64,000 bases of DNA, taken from NCBI RefSeq assembly GCF_002280785.1, contig NZ_NCEQ01000001.1:124001-188000 (forward strand), read 5' to 3'. Of the stretch, positions 57,691 to 64,000 are shown one piece after another (positions within the stretch are counted from its first letter, which is position 1; each line of letters opens with the position of its first letter). The notes under the pieces are model-generated. The model had not been told where the DNA came from. It saw only the letters and a program-made list of their open reading frames with translations, and ran no database searches. A program made the translations under genes and the position numbers. The DNA comes from Brevundimonas subvibrioides (lineage in GTDB: Bacteria; Pseudomonadota; Alphaproteobacteria; Caulobacterales; Caulobacteraceae).

Positions 57691-58873
57691 ATCCCTGGTC
57701 CTTCAAAGCCTGTCCGATCGCGTCGGAATGGGCGCTATCGCGCGTTTCGACCATGATGTCGAACTCCGCCCCCTTGGCCGGGACGTCCAGCGCCAGCCGG
57801 TTGTGGACGACGTCGATGATGTTGCCGCCGAGGCCCCCGATCACCGCCGCCATGGCCGACAGCATGCCCGGCCGGTCGTCGCCGAGGATCCGGTAAACGA
57901 TAAGCCTCCGTTCACGGACCATCTCTCGGTTCAGCACCACGGCCAGCATCCGCGGGTCGATATTGCCGCCGCACAGGACCAGCCCGACCTTCATCCCCTT
58001 GAACCTTTCCGGATAGCGCAGCAGGGCCGCCAGACCGCCGGCGCCGGCGCCCTCGGCCACCGTCTTTTCGAGGGTCGCGAACAAAGCCACCGCCTTTTCG
58101 AAATCCTCCTCGTCGACGACCAGCACGTCCTCGACCAGCGGATCGGCGAGCGCGAACGGAATGTCGCCGACGGCCTTGATCGCGATGCCTTCGGCGATGG
58201 TCGCCCCGCCGCATTTCGGCGTCTCTCCCTTCCTCCGTGCGCTGAACGAAGGGTACATCGCCGCCTCGACGCCGAAGATGCGGATGTCCGGTTTCATCGC
58301 CTTGGCCGCGATCGAACACCCGGCAATCAGCCCGCCGCCGCCGATAGGAATGATCAGGGCGTCGAGGTCCGGCGCGTCCTCAAGGAACTCGATGGCGCAG
58401 ACTCCCTGCCCCGCGACGATGCCCTCATCGTCGAAGGCGGAGATGAAGACGAACCCTTCCTCGTCCCTCAGACGATGCGCCTCCTCGGTCGAGCCGGTGA
58501 AGTCCGCGCCCTTGATGACCACGGTCGCCCCGTGGCTGCGCGTGCCGTCGATCTTGGTGAAGGGCGTGCCCTCCGGCATGACGATGGTCACCGGCACGCC
58601 TAGCCGTCCGCCATGATAGGCCAGAGCCTGGGCATGGTTTCCGGCCGAAGCCGCCACCACGCCCCGCTTCATCTCGTCCGGCGTCAGCGACAGCAGCCGG
58701 TTCAGCGCCCCGCGCTCCTTGAAGCTCCCGGTGAAGTGGAGGTTGTCGTATTTCACCCAGACCTCGGCTCCGGTCAGTTGCGACAGCCGCCGCGAATGCC
58801 TCACCGGTGTCCGATCGACCTGGCCGGCGATGCGCGCCTGTGCCGCCTGGATGTCTGCAAATACGACTGTCAT
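57671..58873 (-). CDS. ilvA: Threonine ammonia-lyase (dehydratase)
   Basis: PLP enzyme that makes 2-oxobutyrate, the isoleucine precursor. 400 residues. The PLP lysine is in HFTGSFKERGALNRL, the Gly-rich phosphate loop in IIPIGGGGLIAGCSIA, and the C-terminal ACT-like domain begins near RERRLIVYRILGDDRPGMLS. This short single-ACT form could be biosynthetic or catabolic; no other isoleucine gene is adjacent, since the ilv operon is 55 kb away. Confidence 0.93.
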   Translation of the reverse strand: MTVVFADIQAAQARIAGQVDRTPVRHSRRLSQLTGAEVWVKYDNLHFTGSFKERGALNRLLSLTPDEMKRGVVAASAGNHAQALAYHGGRLGVPVTIVMPEGTPFTKIDGTRSHGATVVIKGADFTGSTEEAHRLRDEEGFVFISAFDDEGIVAGQGVCAIEFLEDAPDLDALIIPIGGGGLIAGCSIAAKAMKPDIRIFGVEAAMYPSFSARRKGETPKCGGATIAEGIAIKAVGDIPFALADPLVEDVLVVDEEDFEKAVALFATLEKTVAEGAGAGGLAALLRYPERFKGMKVGLVLCGGNIDPRMLAVVLNREMVRERRLIVYRILGDDRPGMLSAMAAVIGGLGGNIIDVVHNRLALDVPAKGAEFDIMVETRDSAHSDAIGQALKDQGYALRMG

Positions 58874-59043
58874 GGGGTCCCTGTAGACCAGCTTGGCGGC
58901 GGGTCCGAACCGGCCCGCCGCTCTGTTATCCCCGACTTGTGGCGCCCGCCGTCAGGTCCCGCAACCTTGACCTTGCACCTGCGTTAGGCGTCATGTGACC
59001 TCGCCCTCCGGGCGATCCCGCAGGCCTCTCCGAGAGAATTCCG

Positions 59044-59541
59044 ATGTCGATCCGCCTCGCTTCCGTCCTCGCCGTCGCAGCCGTAGTGACCGCCTGTGCG
59101 CCCGTTCCGGGTCCGGCGCCGTATGCGCCGTCCGCCGCCTTCAACGCCGCCGACTTCGGCTGGTCCGTCCGCACCGGCACGGCCGGCATCGACGGCCGCG
59201 TCGCCTACAGTCGCGATGGCCAGACCTTCGCCTGCACCGGCTCGGTCGCCCTGACGCCCGACACCCCCTATACCCGCGCCCGGTTCCAGACCCTGTACGG
59301 CTCGACCGATCAGGCCGCTGTCCCGGAGGCCGTGATCCGCGCCCGCACCGTGCCGGACCCCAACGCCGACTACCGCTCCTATGTCCGCTCGACGACCTGC
59401 GAGAACGGCCGCTTCCGCTTCGACGGCCTGCCCGACGGCGGCTGGTTCCTGATCACCCCGGTCAGCGCCGGCGGCGACCGTATCGTCCTGATGCGCCACG
59501 TCGTCACCCGCGCCGGCGCGACCGCCAACGTCACCCTTTAG
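59044..59541 (+). CDS. Hypothetical lipoprotein
   Basis: 165 residues. Signal ends in the lipobox AVVTAC. The mature domain is beta-rich with two further Cys (FACTGSVAL, STTCENGRFRFDGLPDGGWF). The last motif resembles carboxypeptidase-regulatory-like or SdrD B-like domains (GxFxFxGLPxG). It is the first of four small envelope genes in a row. Confidence 0.75.
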   Translation: MSIRLASVLAVAAVVTACAPVPGPAPYAPSAAFNAADFGWSVRTGTAGIDGRVAYSRDGQTFACTGSVALTPDTPYTRARFQTLYGSTDQAAVPEAVIRARTVPDPNADYRSYVRSTTCENGRFRFDGLPDGGWFLITPVSAGGDRIVLMRHVVTRAGATANVTL

Positions 59542-59551
59542 GGAGAAGCAG

Positions 59552-59749
59552 GTGCTTCAGGTCCTTGGAACTCTGATCGCCTTTGCAGCCGCTGGGGCTT
59601 TCGTCTGGACGATCTGGTCGATCTCGCAGGCGCTCATGCGCCGAGGCATCGTTGTTCGCCCGGTCTCCATGATGGATGCGCGGATGACTGAGATCGAGCG
59701 CCGACATACTGTGAATGCGGCACGGAACGACACGACAGCCAAAGAATAG
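59552..59749 (+). CDS. Small single-pass membrane protein (65 aa)
   Basis: GTG start with GGGAGAAG upstream. One transmembrane helix (LGTLIAFAAAGAFVWTIWSI) and a basic cytoplasmic tail. It starts 10 bases after the previous gene. No family recognised. Confidence 0.65.
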   Translation: MLQVLGTLIAFAAAGAFVWTIWSISQALMRRGIVVRPVSMMDARMTEIERRHTVNAARNDTTAKE

Positions 59750-59802
59750 GTGAGTTCCCCTTCAACCAGCGGGCCGATCCCGCACCAGCCGAGCCGTTGA
59801 CC

Positions 59803-60336
59803 ATGAAAGCCGCAGCCCTAGCCGCCGCCCTCCTGACCGCCTCGGTCGCCCTTCCGGCTGCGGCCCCCGTGGCCGCACAGAGCTGGAGTTACCCGGACCA
59901 GTCCCGGACCTGGTCCAGCTACGGCCGCTACGGAAACGACTACAACGGCCAGCAGGATCGACCGGGCGACTATCGCTGCGACGCCTATTGGGACCGGGCG
60001 CGCGACGACTGCGACGCCCGTTGGCGCGACCAGCGGCCTTACAGGTCCTACAGCTCGAACCCTCGCTACAGCCGCTATGGCCGCGAGCACGACGGCGGGG
60101 GCTACGTCTATCAGCCCTACAATCAGGGAACCCAATACTACGGCGCCTATGGTCGCCCGGACCAGGTCTATCCCGGCTCGGGTTACGGCGGTCAGGTCCA
60201 GAACGATTACGGCGCCGGATATTCGAACGGTCGCGATTCGGGGCGGTCGGCCTACTGCGCCTCGCGCTACCGCTCCTACGACCCGGTCAGCGGCTACTAC
60301 CGCGCCTGGTCGGGTCGACTGGTCTTCTGCGGATAA
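59803..60336 (+). CDS. Exported BA14K-like protein
   Basis: 177 residues from ATG 59803. Signal peptide with cleavage near VAAQ. A long Tyr, Gly, Asp and Arg-rich middle region is low in complexity. The C-terminus YCASRYRSYDPVSGYYRAWS then GRLVFC matches the BA14K lectin-like signature of alphaproteobacterial envelope proteins. Role unknown; members were described as immunoreactive and sugar-binding. Confidence 0.78.
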   Translation: MKAAALAAALLTASVALPAAAPVAAQSWSYPDQSRTWSSYGRYGNDYNGQQDRPGDYRCDAYWDRARDDCDARWRDQRPYRSYSSNPRYSRYGREHDGGGYVYQPYNQGTQYYGAYGRPDQVYPGSGYGGQVQNDYGAGYSNGRDSGRSAYCASRYRSYDPVSGYYRAWSGRLVFCG

Positions 60337-60457
60337 CCACGGTCATTCGATCACAGGTTCGCGCCTGAACGCCGTTCGCCATCTTTCAGACGCACCGGCC
60401 ACGCCTTCCTCGATCCCGGTCCGCCACGGACCGGTCTTCAGTTCGGGGAGCGTTTCC

Positions 60458-60652
60458 ATGTCCCAGCATAATATCATCGGCTCGGAAGCCTTCGACCGGT
60501 CGCCGTTCGTCATCATCCGCTCGGTCCGCACCGGCGGCATGCGCCGCCGCCAGACCCGCACGGCCTTCGCCTTCGTGGCCGGCGCCTGTGCGGCCGTGAT
60601 CGGCGGCGTCGTCGCGGCCGTTGTGGCGTTCGGGCCCAGCCTGGCGGGCTAG
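60458..60652 (+). CDS. Small membrane protein (64 aa)
   Basis: ATG with GGGGAG eight bases upstream. 64 residues: a polar N-terminus and one C-terminal transmembrane helix (GACAAVIGGVVAAVVAFGPS) after the basic GGMRRRQTRTAF. No family recognised. Confidence 0.6.
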   Translation: MSQHNIIGSEAFDRSPFVIIRSVRTGGMRRRQTRTAFAFVAGACAAVIGGVVAAVVAFGPSLAG

Positions 60653-60654
60653 AG

Positions 60655-60846
60655 CCCTCTCCCCCTGCGGGAGAGGGAGATCGCGCACGGCGGCGAAGCC
60701 GTCGTTCTTGCGCGGTCGGGTGAGGGGTCACGCTGACAGTCGAAGTCAGCCTTGCCGCCCCAATCCTGGCCCTCGGCATGACCCCTCATCCGTCAGCCCC
60801 CCGATCAAGTCGGAGGGCTGCCGCCTTCTCCCGCAAGGGGAGAAGG
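60655..60846. repeat. Mixed inverted-repeat element
   Basis: The left arm is CCCTCTCCCCCTGCGGGAGAGGG (like 17959) and the right arm is CCGCCTTCTCCCGCAAGGGG plus AGAAGG (family B-like). Inner blocks TGAGGGGTCACGCTGAC and ATGACCCCTCATCCGTCAGC pair. It lies between two convergent genes. The unlike outer arms suggest recombination between families or divergence. Confidence 0.75.
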
Positions 60847-60856
60847 AAACAACAGG

Positions 60857-61390
60857 CTAAGCCAGCCACACCATCATACGCGTGTCGATGTCCGCCTTGC
60901 GCGCGCGACTGAACGCCCGCCGCGTCTCGCCGGTGTAGAGGAAGCCCGCCTTCTCCAGCACGCGACCGGACGCCGGGTTGTCCGCGAAATGCCCGGCCAC
61001 CAGCGCCCTGCGCTTCCAGCGCTTCGAGGCCCAGACCAGGGCGCCTTCCAGCGCCTCCGTCGCCAGGCCGCGGCCCCAGAACTCGCGCCCGATCCAGTAG
61101 CCGACCTCTGGCGCCCGATCCTCGTCCTCGAACAGGCCGATGACGCCGACGGGACCATGGTCCTCATGTTCGATCAGGAAGGTCATGGCCCTGGCCGGGT
61201 TCTGGGCCGCGACAGCGATGACGAAGTCCTGCGCATCACCCTGTCCGAAGGGGTGCGGCATCCGCTTGGTCATGCGGGCGATGTCATGGTCGTTGGCCAG
61301 GCGGGCGATCGCGGGCACGTCCTGGGGCGCGGGCGCGCGCAGCACCAGACGCCGGGTCTCAACGACCGGAGAGGTTTCGATGACGCACAT
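60857..61390 (-). CDS. GNAT family N-acetyltransferase
   Basis: 177 residues from ATG 61390. RimJ/RimL-like: ETRRLVLRAPAPQDVPAIAR, VGVIGLFEDEDRAPEVGYWI, the acetyl-CoA loop GREFWGRGLATEALEGALVW, and NPASGRVLEKAGFLYTGETR. Substrate unknown. An upstream in-frame extension reaches 61528 but crosses the rpmA terminator. Confidence 0.88.
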   Translation of the reverse strand: MCVIETSPVVETRRLVLRAPAPQDVPAIARLANDHDIARMTKRMPHPFGQGDAQDFVIAVAAQNPARAMTFLIEHEDHGPVGVIGLFEDEDRAPEVGYWIGREFWGRGLATEALEGALVWASKRWKRRALVAGHFADNPASGRVLEKAGFLYTGETRRAFSRARKADIDTRMMVWLA

Positions 61391-61459
61391 GTTTCCAGCC
61401 TCGGGATGCGGTCCGCCTCCTTGGAGGGATCGGGCGGACTTCGATGCGGGAACGCAAAC

Positions 61460-61484
61460 GGGGAGCCTGTGATCCAGACTCCCC
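61460..61484 (-). terminator. Terminator of the rplU-rpmA operon
   Basis: On the minus strand GGGGAGTCTG-gatca-CAGGCTCCCC forms a 10-base-pair stem (one G-U pair) followed by GTTTGCGTT, about 70 bases after the rpmA stop. Confidence 0.7.
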
Positions 61485-61552
61485 GCGGAAAATTTCCCTG
61501 GTCCGGATCGGCTGCTTTTAAGGAGCAACGCGATCCGAAATCCGGTCCTGCG

Positions 61553-61840
61553 TTACTCGGCGGCGAGCGCCTGTTGGGCGTCGTCGTTCGCCGGAATGAT
61601 CGACACGTAACAACGGCCGTTGGCCTTCTTGGTGAACTTCACCGCGCCATGTTCAGTGGCGAACAGGGTGTGGTCGCGGCCGAGGCCGACGTTGTCACCC
61701 GGGTGGAAGGTGGTGCCGCGCTGGCGCACGATGATGTTGCCGGCCAGAACGCGCTCGCCGCCGAACTTCTTCACGCCGAGGCGTTTTGATTGGGAGTCGC
61801 GACCGTTACGCGACGAACCACCGGATTTTTTGTGAGCCAT
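61553..61840 (-). CDS. rpmA: 50S ribosomal protein L27
   Basis: 95 residues, starting [20 protein letters not shown], with [25 protein letters not shown] core and [18 protein letters not shown]. The N-terminus reaches the peptidyl transferase centre. It follows rplU by 56 bases, the usual order. Confidence 0.97.
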   Translation of the reverse strand: MAHKKSGGSSRNGRDSQSKRLGVKKFGGERVLAGNIIVRQRGTTFHPGDNVGLGRDHTLFATEHGAVKFTKKANGRCYVSIIPANDDAQQALAAE

Positions 61841-61896
61841 CTGAACTCTCTTTTCGTTGCGCTAACGGCCGTTGGGCCTGCTGGCGCGCGTCTTGT

Positions 61897-62454
61897 TTAG
61901 GCTTCGTCGGTCGAAGCGGCGGTTTCGGTCTTGGCGGCGGCCTTCTTGGCCGGGGCCTTCTTGGCGGGAGCCGAGCTCTCGACCACGGCGGCCTGCACTT
62001 CGCCACCCTTGGACGAGGTCACAACCGTCTCGATCGAACCCAGGTCCGACGTCGCTTCGCGCTTGGCCAGGCCACGGGCGCGCAGGTTGATCTCGGCCTT
62101 GGTCATCAGGTCGATCTTGCCGTCCCACTTGGAGACTTCGCCGGCGCCGTCGATGCCGGTGATACGCAGGACCGTTTCCATCTGGCGGTGGCCGTTGGTG
62201 CGGCGATAGCCCTGACGACGGGTCTTCTTGAAGATCTTGACCTTCTCACCCTTGCGGGTCTCGATCAGGGTCGCGCCGACGAAGGCGCCGTCGATCAACG
62301 GTGCGCCCAGGGTCACGCCCTTGTCGCCGCCCAGCATCAGGACGCTGTCGAATTTCAGTTCCTGGCCAGCATCGCCATCGAGCTTCTCGACGACGATCGT
62401 GTCGCCCGGTTGAACCCGGTACTGCTTGCCGCCGGTCTTGATCACCGCGTACAT
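61897..62454 (-). CDS. rplU: 50S ribosomal protein L21 with extended C-terminus
   Basis: 185 residues; the L21 core (MYAVIKTGGKQYRVQPGDTI to FKKTRRQGYRRTNGHRQMET) takes about 105 residues. It is followed by an alphaproteobacterial-style extension ending in an Ala/Lys-rich tail (APAKKAPAKKAAAK). Preceded by a good promoter and a hairpin/U-tract leader. Confidence 0.96.
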   Translation of the reverse strand: MYAVIKTGGKQYRVQPGDTIVVEKLDGDAGQELKFDSVLMLGGDKGVTLGAPLIDGAFVGATLIETRKGEKVKIFKKTRRQGYRRTNGHRQMETVLRITGIDGAGEVSKWDGKIDLMTKAEINLRARGLAKREATSDLGSIETVVTSSKGGEVQAAVVESSAPAKKAPAKKAAAKTETAASTDEA

Positions 62455-62475
62455 GTTGGAGCCTCAGCGTAACGC

Positions 62476-62512
62476 AAAAAAGGATGCGCCCGCCGGGTAG
62501 ACCCCGCGGGCG
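62476..62512 (-). terminator. Terminator-like hairpin in the rplU leader
   Basis: On the minus strand CGCCCGC-ggggtctacccg-GCGGGCG (7 pairs, with an inner GGG/CCC extension), then CATCC and six T residues, lies between the rplU promoter and its start codon. Its position suggests an attenuation or autoregulatory leader for the L21/L27 operon. Confidence 0.6.
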
Positions 62513-62523
62513 AAGAGCGGCGA

Positions 62524-62551
62524 CATATACGGACCGGCCCCTCGGAGTCAA
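62524..62551 (-). promoter_or_regulatory. Sigma70-type promoter of rplU-rpmA
   Basis: On the minus strand TTGACT (62551-62546), 16-base spacer, TATATG (62529-62524). It is the best promoter match in the window and is suitably placed for the ribosomal protein operon. Confidence 0.75.
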
Positions 62552-62618
62552 CGTGAAAGGGCGGATCGGGGCACGGAAAATGCCGCTGGTGTTGGGCTTG
62601 ACCGTTCCCCCACCACCG

Positions 62619-62734
62619 TGCACCCCGGCGAAGGCCCGGGTCCAGATCACAGACTGGATGTCCGGATCAGGCGTTGAAACCTCGCGTCACCGCCGATGTC
62701 CGCCATCTGGACCCCGGCCTTCGCCGGGATGCAC
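62619..62734. repeat. Inverted-repeat element with 'gtgcaccccggcgaagg' arms
   Basis: The left arm (62619-62647) and right arm ATCTGGACCCCGGCCTTCGC plus CGGGATGCAC (62705-62734) are near-perfect reverse complements, each with an inner CCGGCGAAGG-type hairpin. A single arm of the same family is at 25672-25703. Here it lies just upstream of the CFA-like gene. Confidence 0.85.
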
Positions 62735-62758
62735 GGATATAGAGACGGGACCCTTGCC

Positions 62759-64000
62759 ATGACCCAGACCATCGACCGCCGGGTCACCGCCGCCCGCCGC
62801 ATCGCCTCGCATATCGCAGACCAGTTGCAGGCCGACCTGTCGCTCCAGCTCTGGACCGGCGAGGTCATCCCCCTGGGTCCGAACGCCCGCGACGACATCC
62901 GCATCGTCCTGGCCGACCCGTCCGCCGTGCGTCGTCTGGTGCTCAAGCCCGGCCTGATGACCCTGTTCGAGCTCTACGCCACCGGCGATATCCGCATCGA
63001 GGGCGGCTCGCCGCTGGAGGCCGCCGACCGCTGGGATCACGGCCGCGCCGTCCATCTGCCGCGCCGGGTGAACAAGGGCCTGATCGCGCGCGAACTGATT
63101 CCCTTCCTGCTGGCGGGCTCGACCCGCAGCGTCGGCGACGCCGCCTACGACCCGACCGGCGAAGCCGGTCAGCGCCAGACCAAGTCGGCGCGCAGGGACA
63201 AGGACTTCATCTCCTTCCATTATGATGTCGGCAACGACTTCTACGGCCTCTTCCTGGATCCGGAGATGGTCTATTCCAGCGCCTGTTATGCCGACGCGGA
63301 CCAGTCGCTGGAGGAGGCCCAGACCCGCAAGCTGGACCTCATCTGCCGCAAGCTGCGCCTCAAGCCGGGCCAGACACTGCTCGATGTCGGCTGCGGCTGG
63401 GGCGGCCTGTCTTGCTGGGCCGCGCAGCACTATGGAGTCACCGTCCACGGCGTGACCCTGTCGGAAGAACAGCTCGCCTTCGCCAACGCCAAGATCGCCC
63501 GCCTCGGCCTGCAGGACAGAATCACGCTCGAACTCAAGGACTACCGCGACCTGGAGATGACCGAACAGTTCGACGCCGTCTCCCAGGTCGAGATGTTCGA
63601 ACACGTCGGCTTCGCCAACCACGACCGCCACTTCCTGGAGATGCGCCGCCTGCTGAAGCCCGGCGGCCTCTATTTCCACCAGGCCTCGGTGCGTCGTGGA
63701 GGCCGCGACGCCGGCAACATCACGCCCCAGACCAATGCGACCCGCACCATCGGCCGTTTCATCTTCCCGGGCGGAGAGCTGGACACCATCGGCATGACGG
63801 TCACCAACCTCGGCCGGCTCGGTTTCGAGGTTCTGGACGTCGAGGATCTGCGTGAACATTTCCAGGCCACCACGGCCGAATGGTCCCGCCGCCTGATGGC
63901 GCGCCGCGACGAGGCCGTCGCCATGGTCGGGGAGGAACGCACCCGCCTCTGGCTCATTTTCTTCGCCATGTGCGCCAAGGGCTTCGAGCGCGGCTCGATC
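62759..64000 (+). CDS. Cyclopropane-fatty-acyl-phospholipid synthase family methyltransferase (cut by window edge)
   Basis: 414 codons visible, open to the right edge. ATG 62759 begins MTQTIDRRVTAARRI. The N-terminal ~120 residues form the lipid-binding region of CfaS-like proteins. The SAM domain follows: SFHYDVGNDFYGLFLDPEMV, YSSACYADADQSLEEAQ, motif I LLDVGCGWGGLSCWAA, TLSEEQLAFANAKI, and VEMFEHVGFANHD. It transfers a methylene from SAM to unsaturated phospholipid chains, or a related reaction. Which Cfa-like subfamily it belongs to cannot be decided here. Confidence 0.92.
   Translation, partial: MTQTIDRRVTAARRIASHIADQLQADLSLQLWTGEVIPLGPNARDDIRIVLADPSAVRRLVLKPGLMTLFELYATGDIRIEGGSPLEAADRWDHGRAVHLPRRVNKGLIARELIPFLLAGSTRSVGDAAYDPTGEAGQRQTKSARRDKDFISFHYDVGNDFYGLFLDPEMVYSSACYADADQSLEEAQTRKLDLICRKLRLKPGQTLLDVGCGWGGLSCWAAQHYGVTVHGVTLSEEQLAFANAKIARLGLQDRITLELKDYRDLEMTEQFDAVSQVEMFEHVGFANHDRHFLEMRRLLKPGGLYFHQASVRRGGRDAGNITPQTNATRTIGRFIFPGGELDTIGMTVTNLGRLGFEVLDVEDLREHFQATTAEWSRRLMARRDEAVAMVGEERTRLWLIFFAMCAKGFERGSI

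Larger units (their letters stand above)
62455..62758. other. Divergent intergenic region between rplU and the CFA-like gene
   Basis: 304 bases. It holds the rplU leader hairpin (62476-62512), the rplU promoter (62524-62551), and the inverted-repeat element (62619-62734). No gene is seen. The promoter for the rightward methyltransferase gene is not evident and would have to lie in or before the repeat. Confidence 0.7.

Overview
The window is GC-rich (roughly two thirds G+C by eye), densely coded chromosomal DNA from an alphaproteobacterium. Gene content and style suggest Caulobacterales, most likely a Brevundimonas-like organism: a lipid-anchored NodT-type outer-membrane factor, a HisKA_2 kinase, a BA14K-like protein, a BolA/monothiol-glutaredoxin neighbourhood and many palindromic intergenic repeats. 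The assignment is inference from gene families; no rRNA or tRNA gene is present to confirm it.

Layout. 1-3.45 kb (minus): branched-chain amino acid operon ilvD-ilvC-ilvB (ilvB cut by the left edge), preceded by a candidate leader peptide and attenuator. 3.7-10.3 kb: TetR regulator divergent from a complete RND tripartite efflux operon, with two matching palindromic operators in between. 10.6-18 kb: gltD-gltB-amt, nitrogen assimilation. 18.1-25.4 kb (minus): ABC ATPase plus an ABC-permease/M1-aminopeptidase fusion, an Inh-like lipoprotein and malate synthase G. 25.7-29.9 kb: esterase, DUF1345 membrane protein and DEAD-box helicase. 29.9-36.3 kb: CinA-like protein, map, radC, GNAT, bolA, a degenerate aldo/keto reductase, grxD, thioesterase and a PAS/HisKA_2 kinase. 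36.3-41.4 kb (minus): lipoproteins, rpsD, an MBL-fold hydrolase, sodB and an alpha/beta hydrolase with an EF-hand loop. 41.5-45.5 kb (minus): trmJ, frmA, a VOC protein, vapBC and fghA; glutathione-dependent formaldehyde detoxification is interleaved with a toxin-antitoxin pair. 45.7-52.3 kb: S1/P1 nuclease, M28 peptidase, GST, envelope proteins and uppP. 52.4-58.9 kb: an HTH-citrate synthase fusion lacking its active-site residues, a CDF exporter, GST, queG, a DUF559 nuclease framed by inverted repeats, an FKBP and ilvA. 59-64 kb: small envelope proteins, GNAT, the rplU-rpmA operon, and a CFA-synthase-like methyltransferase cut by the right edge.

The most notable non-genic feature is a set of structured inverted-repeat elements of shared design (GC-rich palindrome, variable mini-hairpin, short conserved block, core, then the same in mirror image). 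They occur between genes, inside an operon (gltD/gltB), and inside the 3' ends of coding sequences (trmJ, queG). One pair of arms encloses a DUF559 nuclease gene. The other strong candidates for follow-up are the ilv attenuator and the citrate synthase-derived putative regulator.

The window is mostly housekeeping and metabolic genes. I see no prophage, insertion sequence, CRISPR array or large genomic island.
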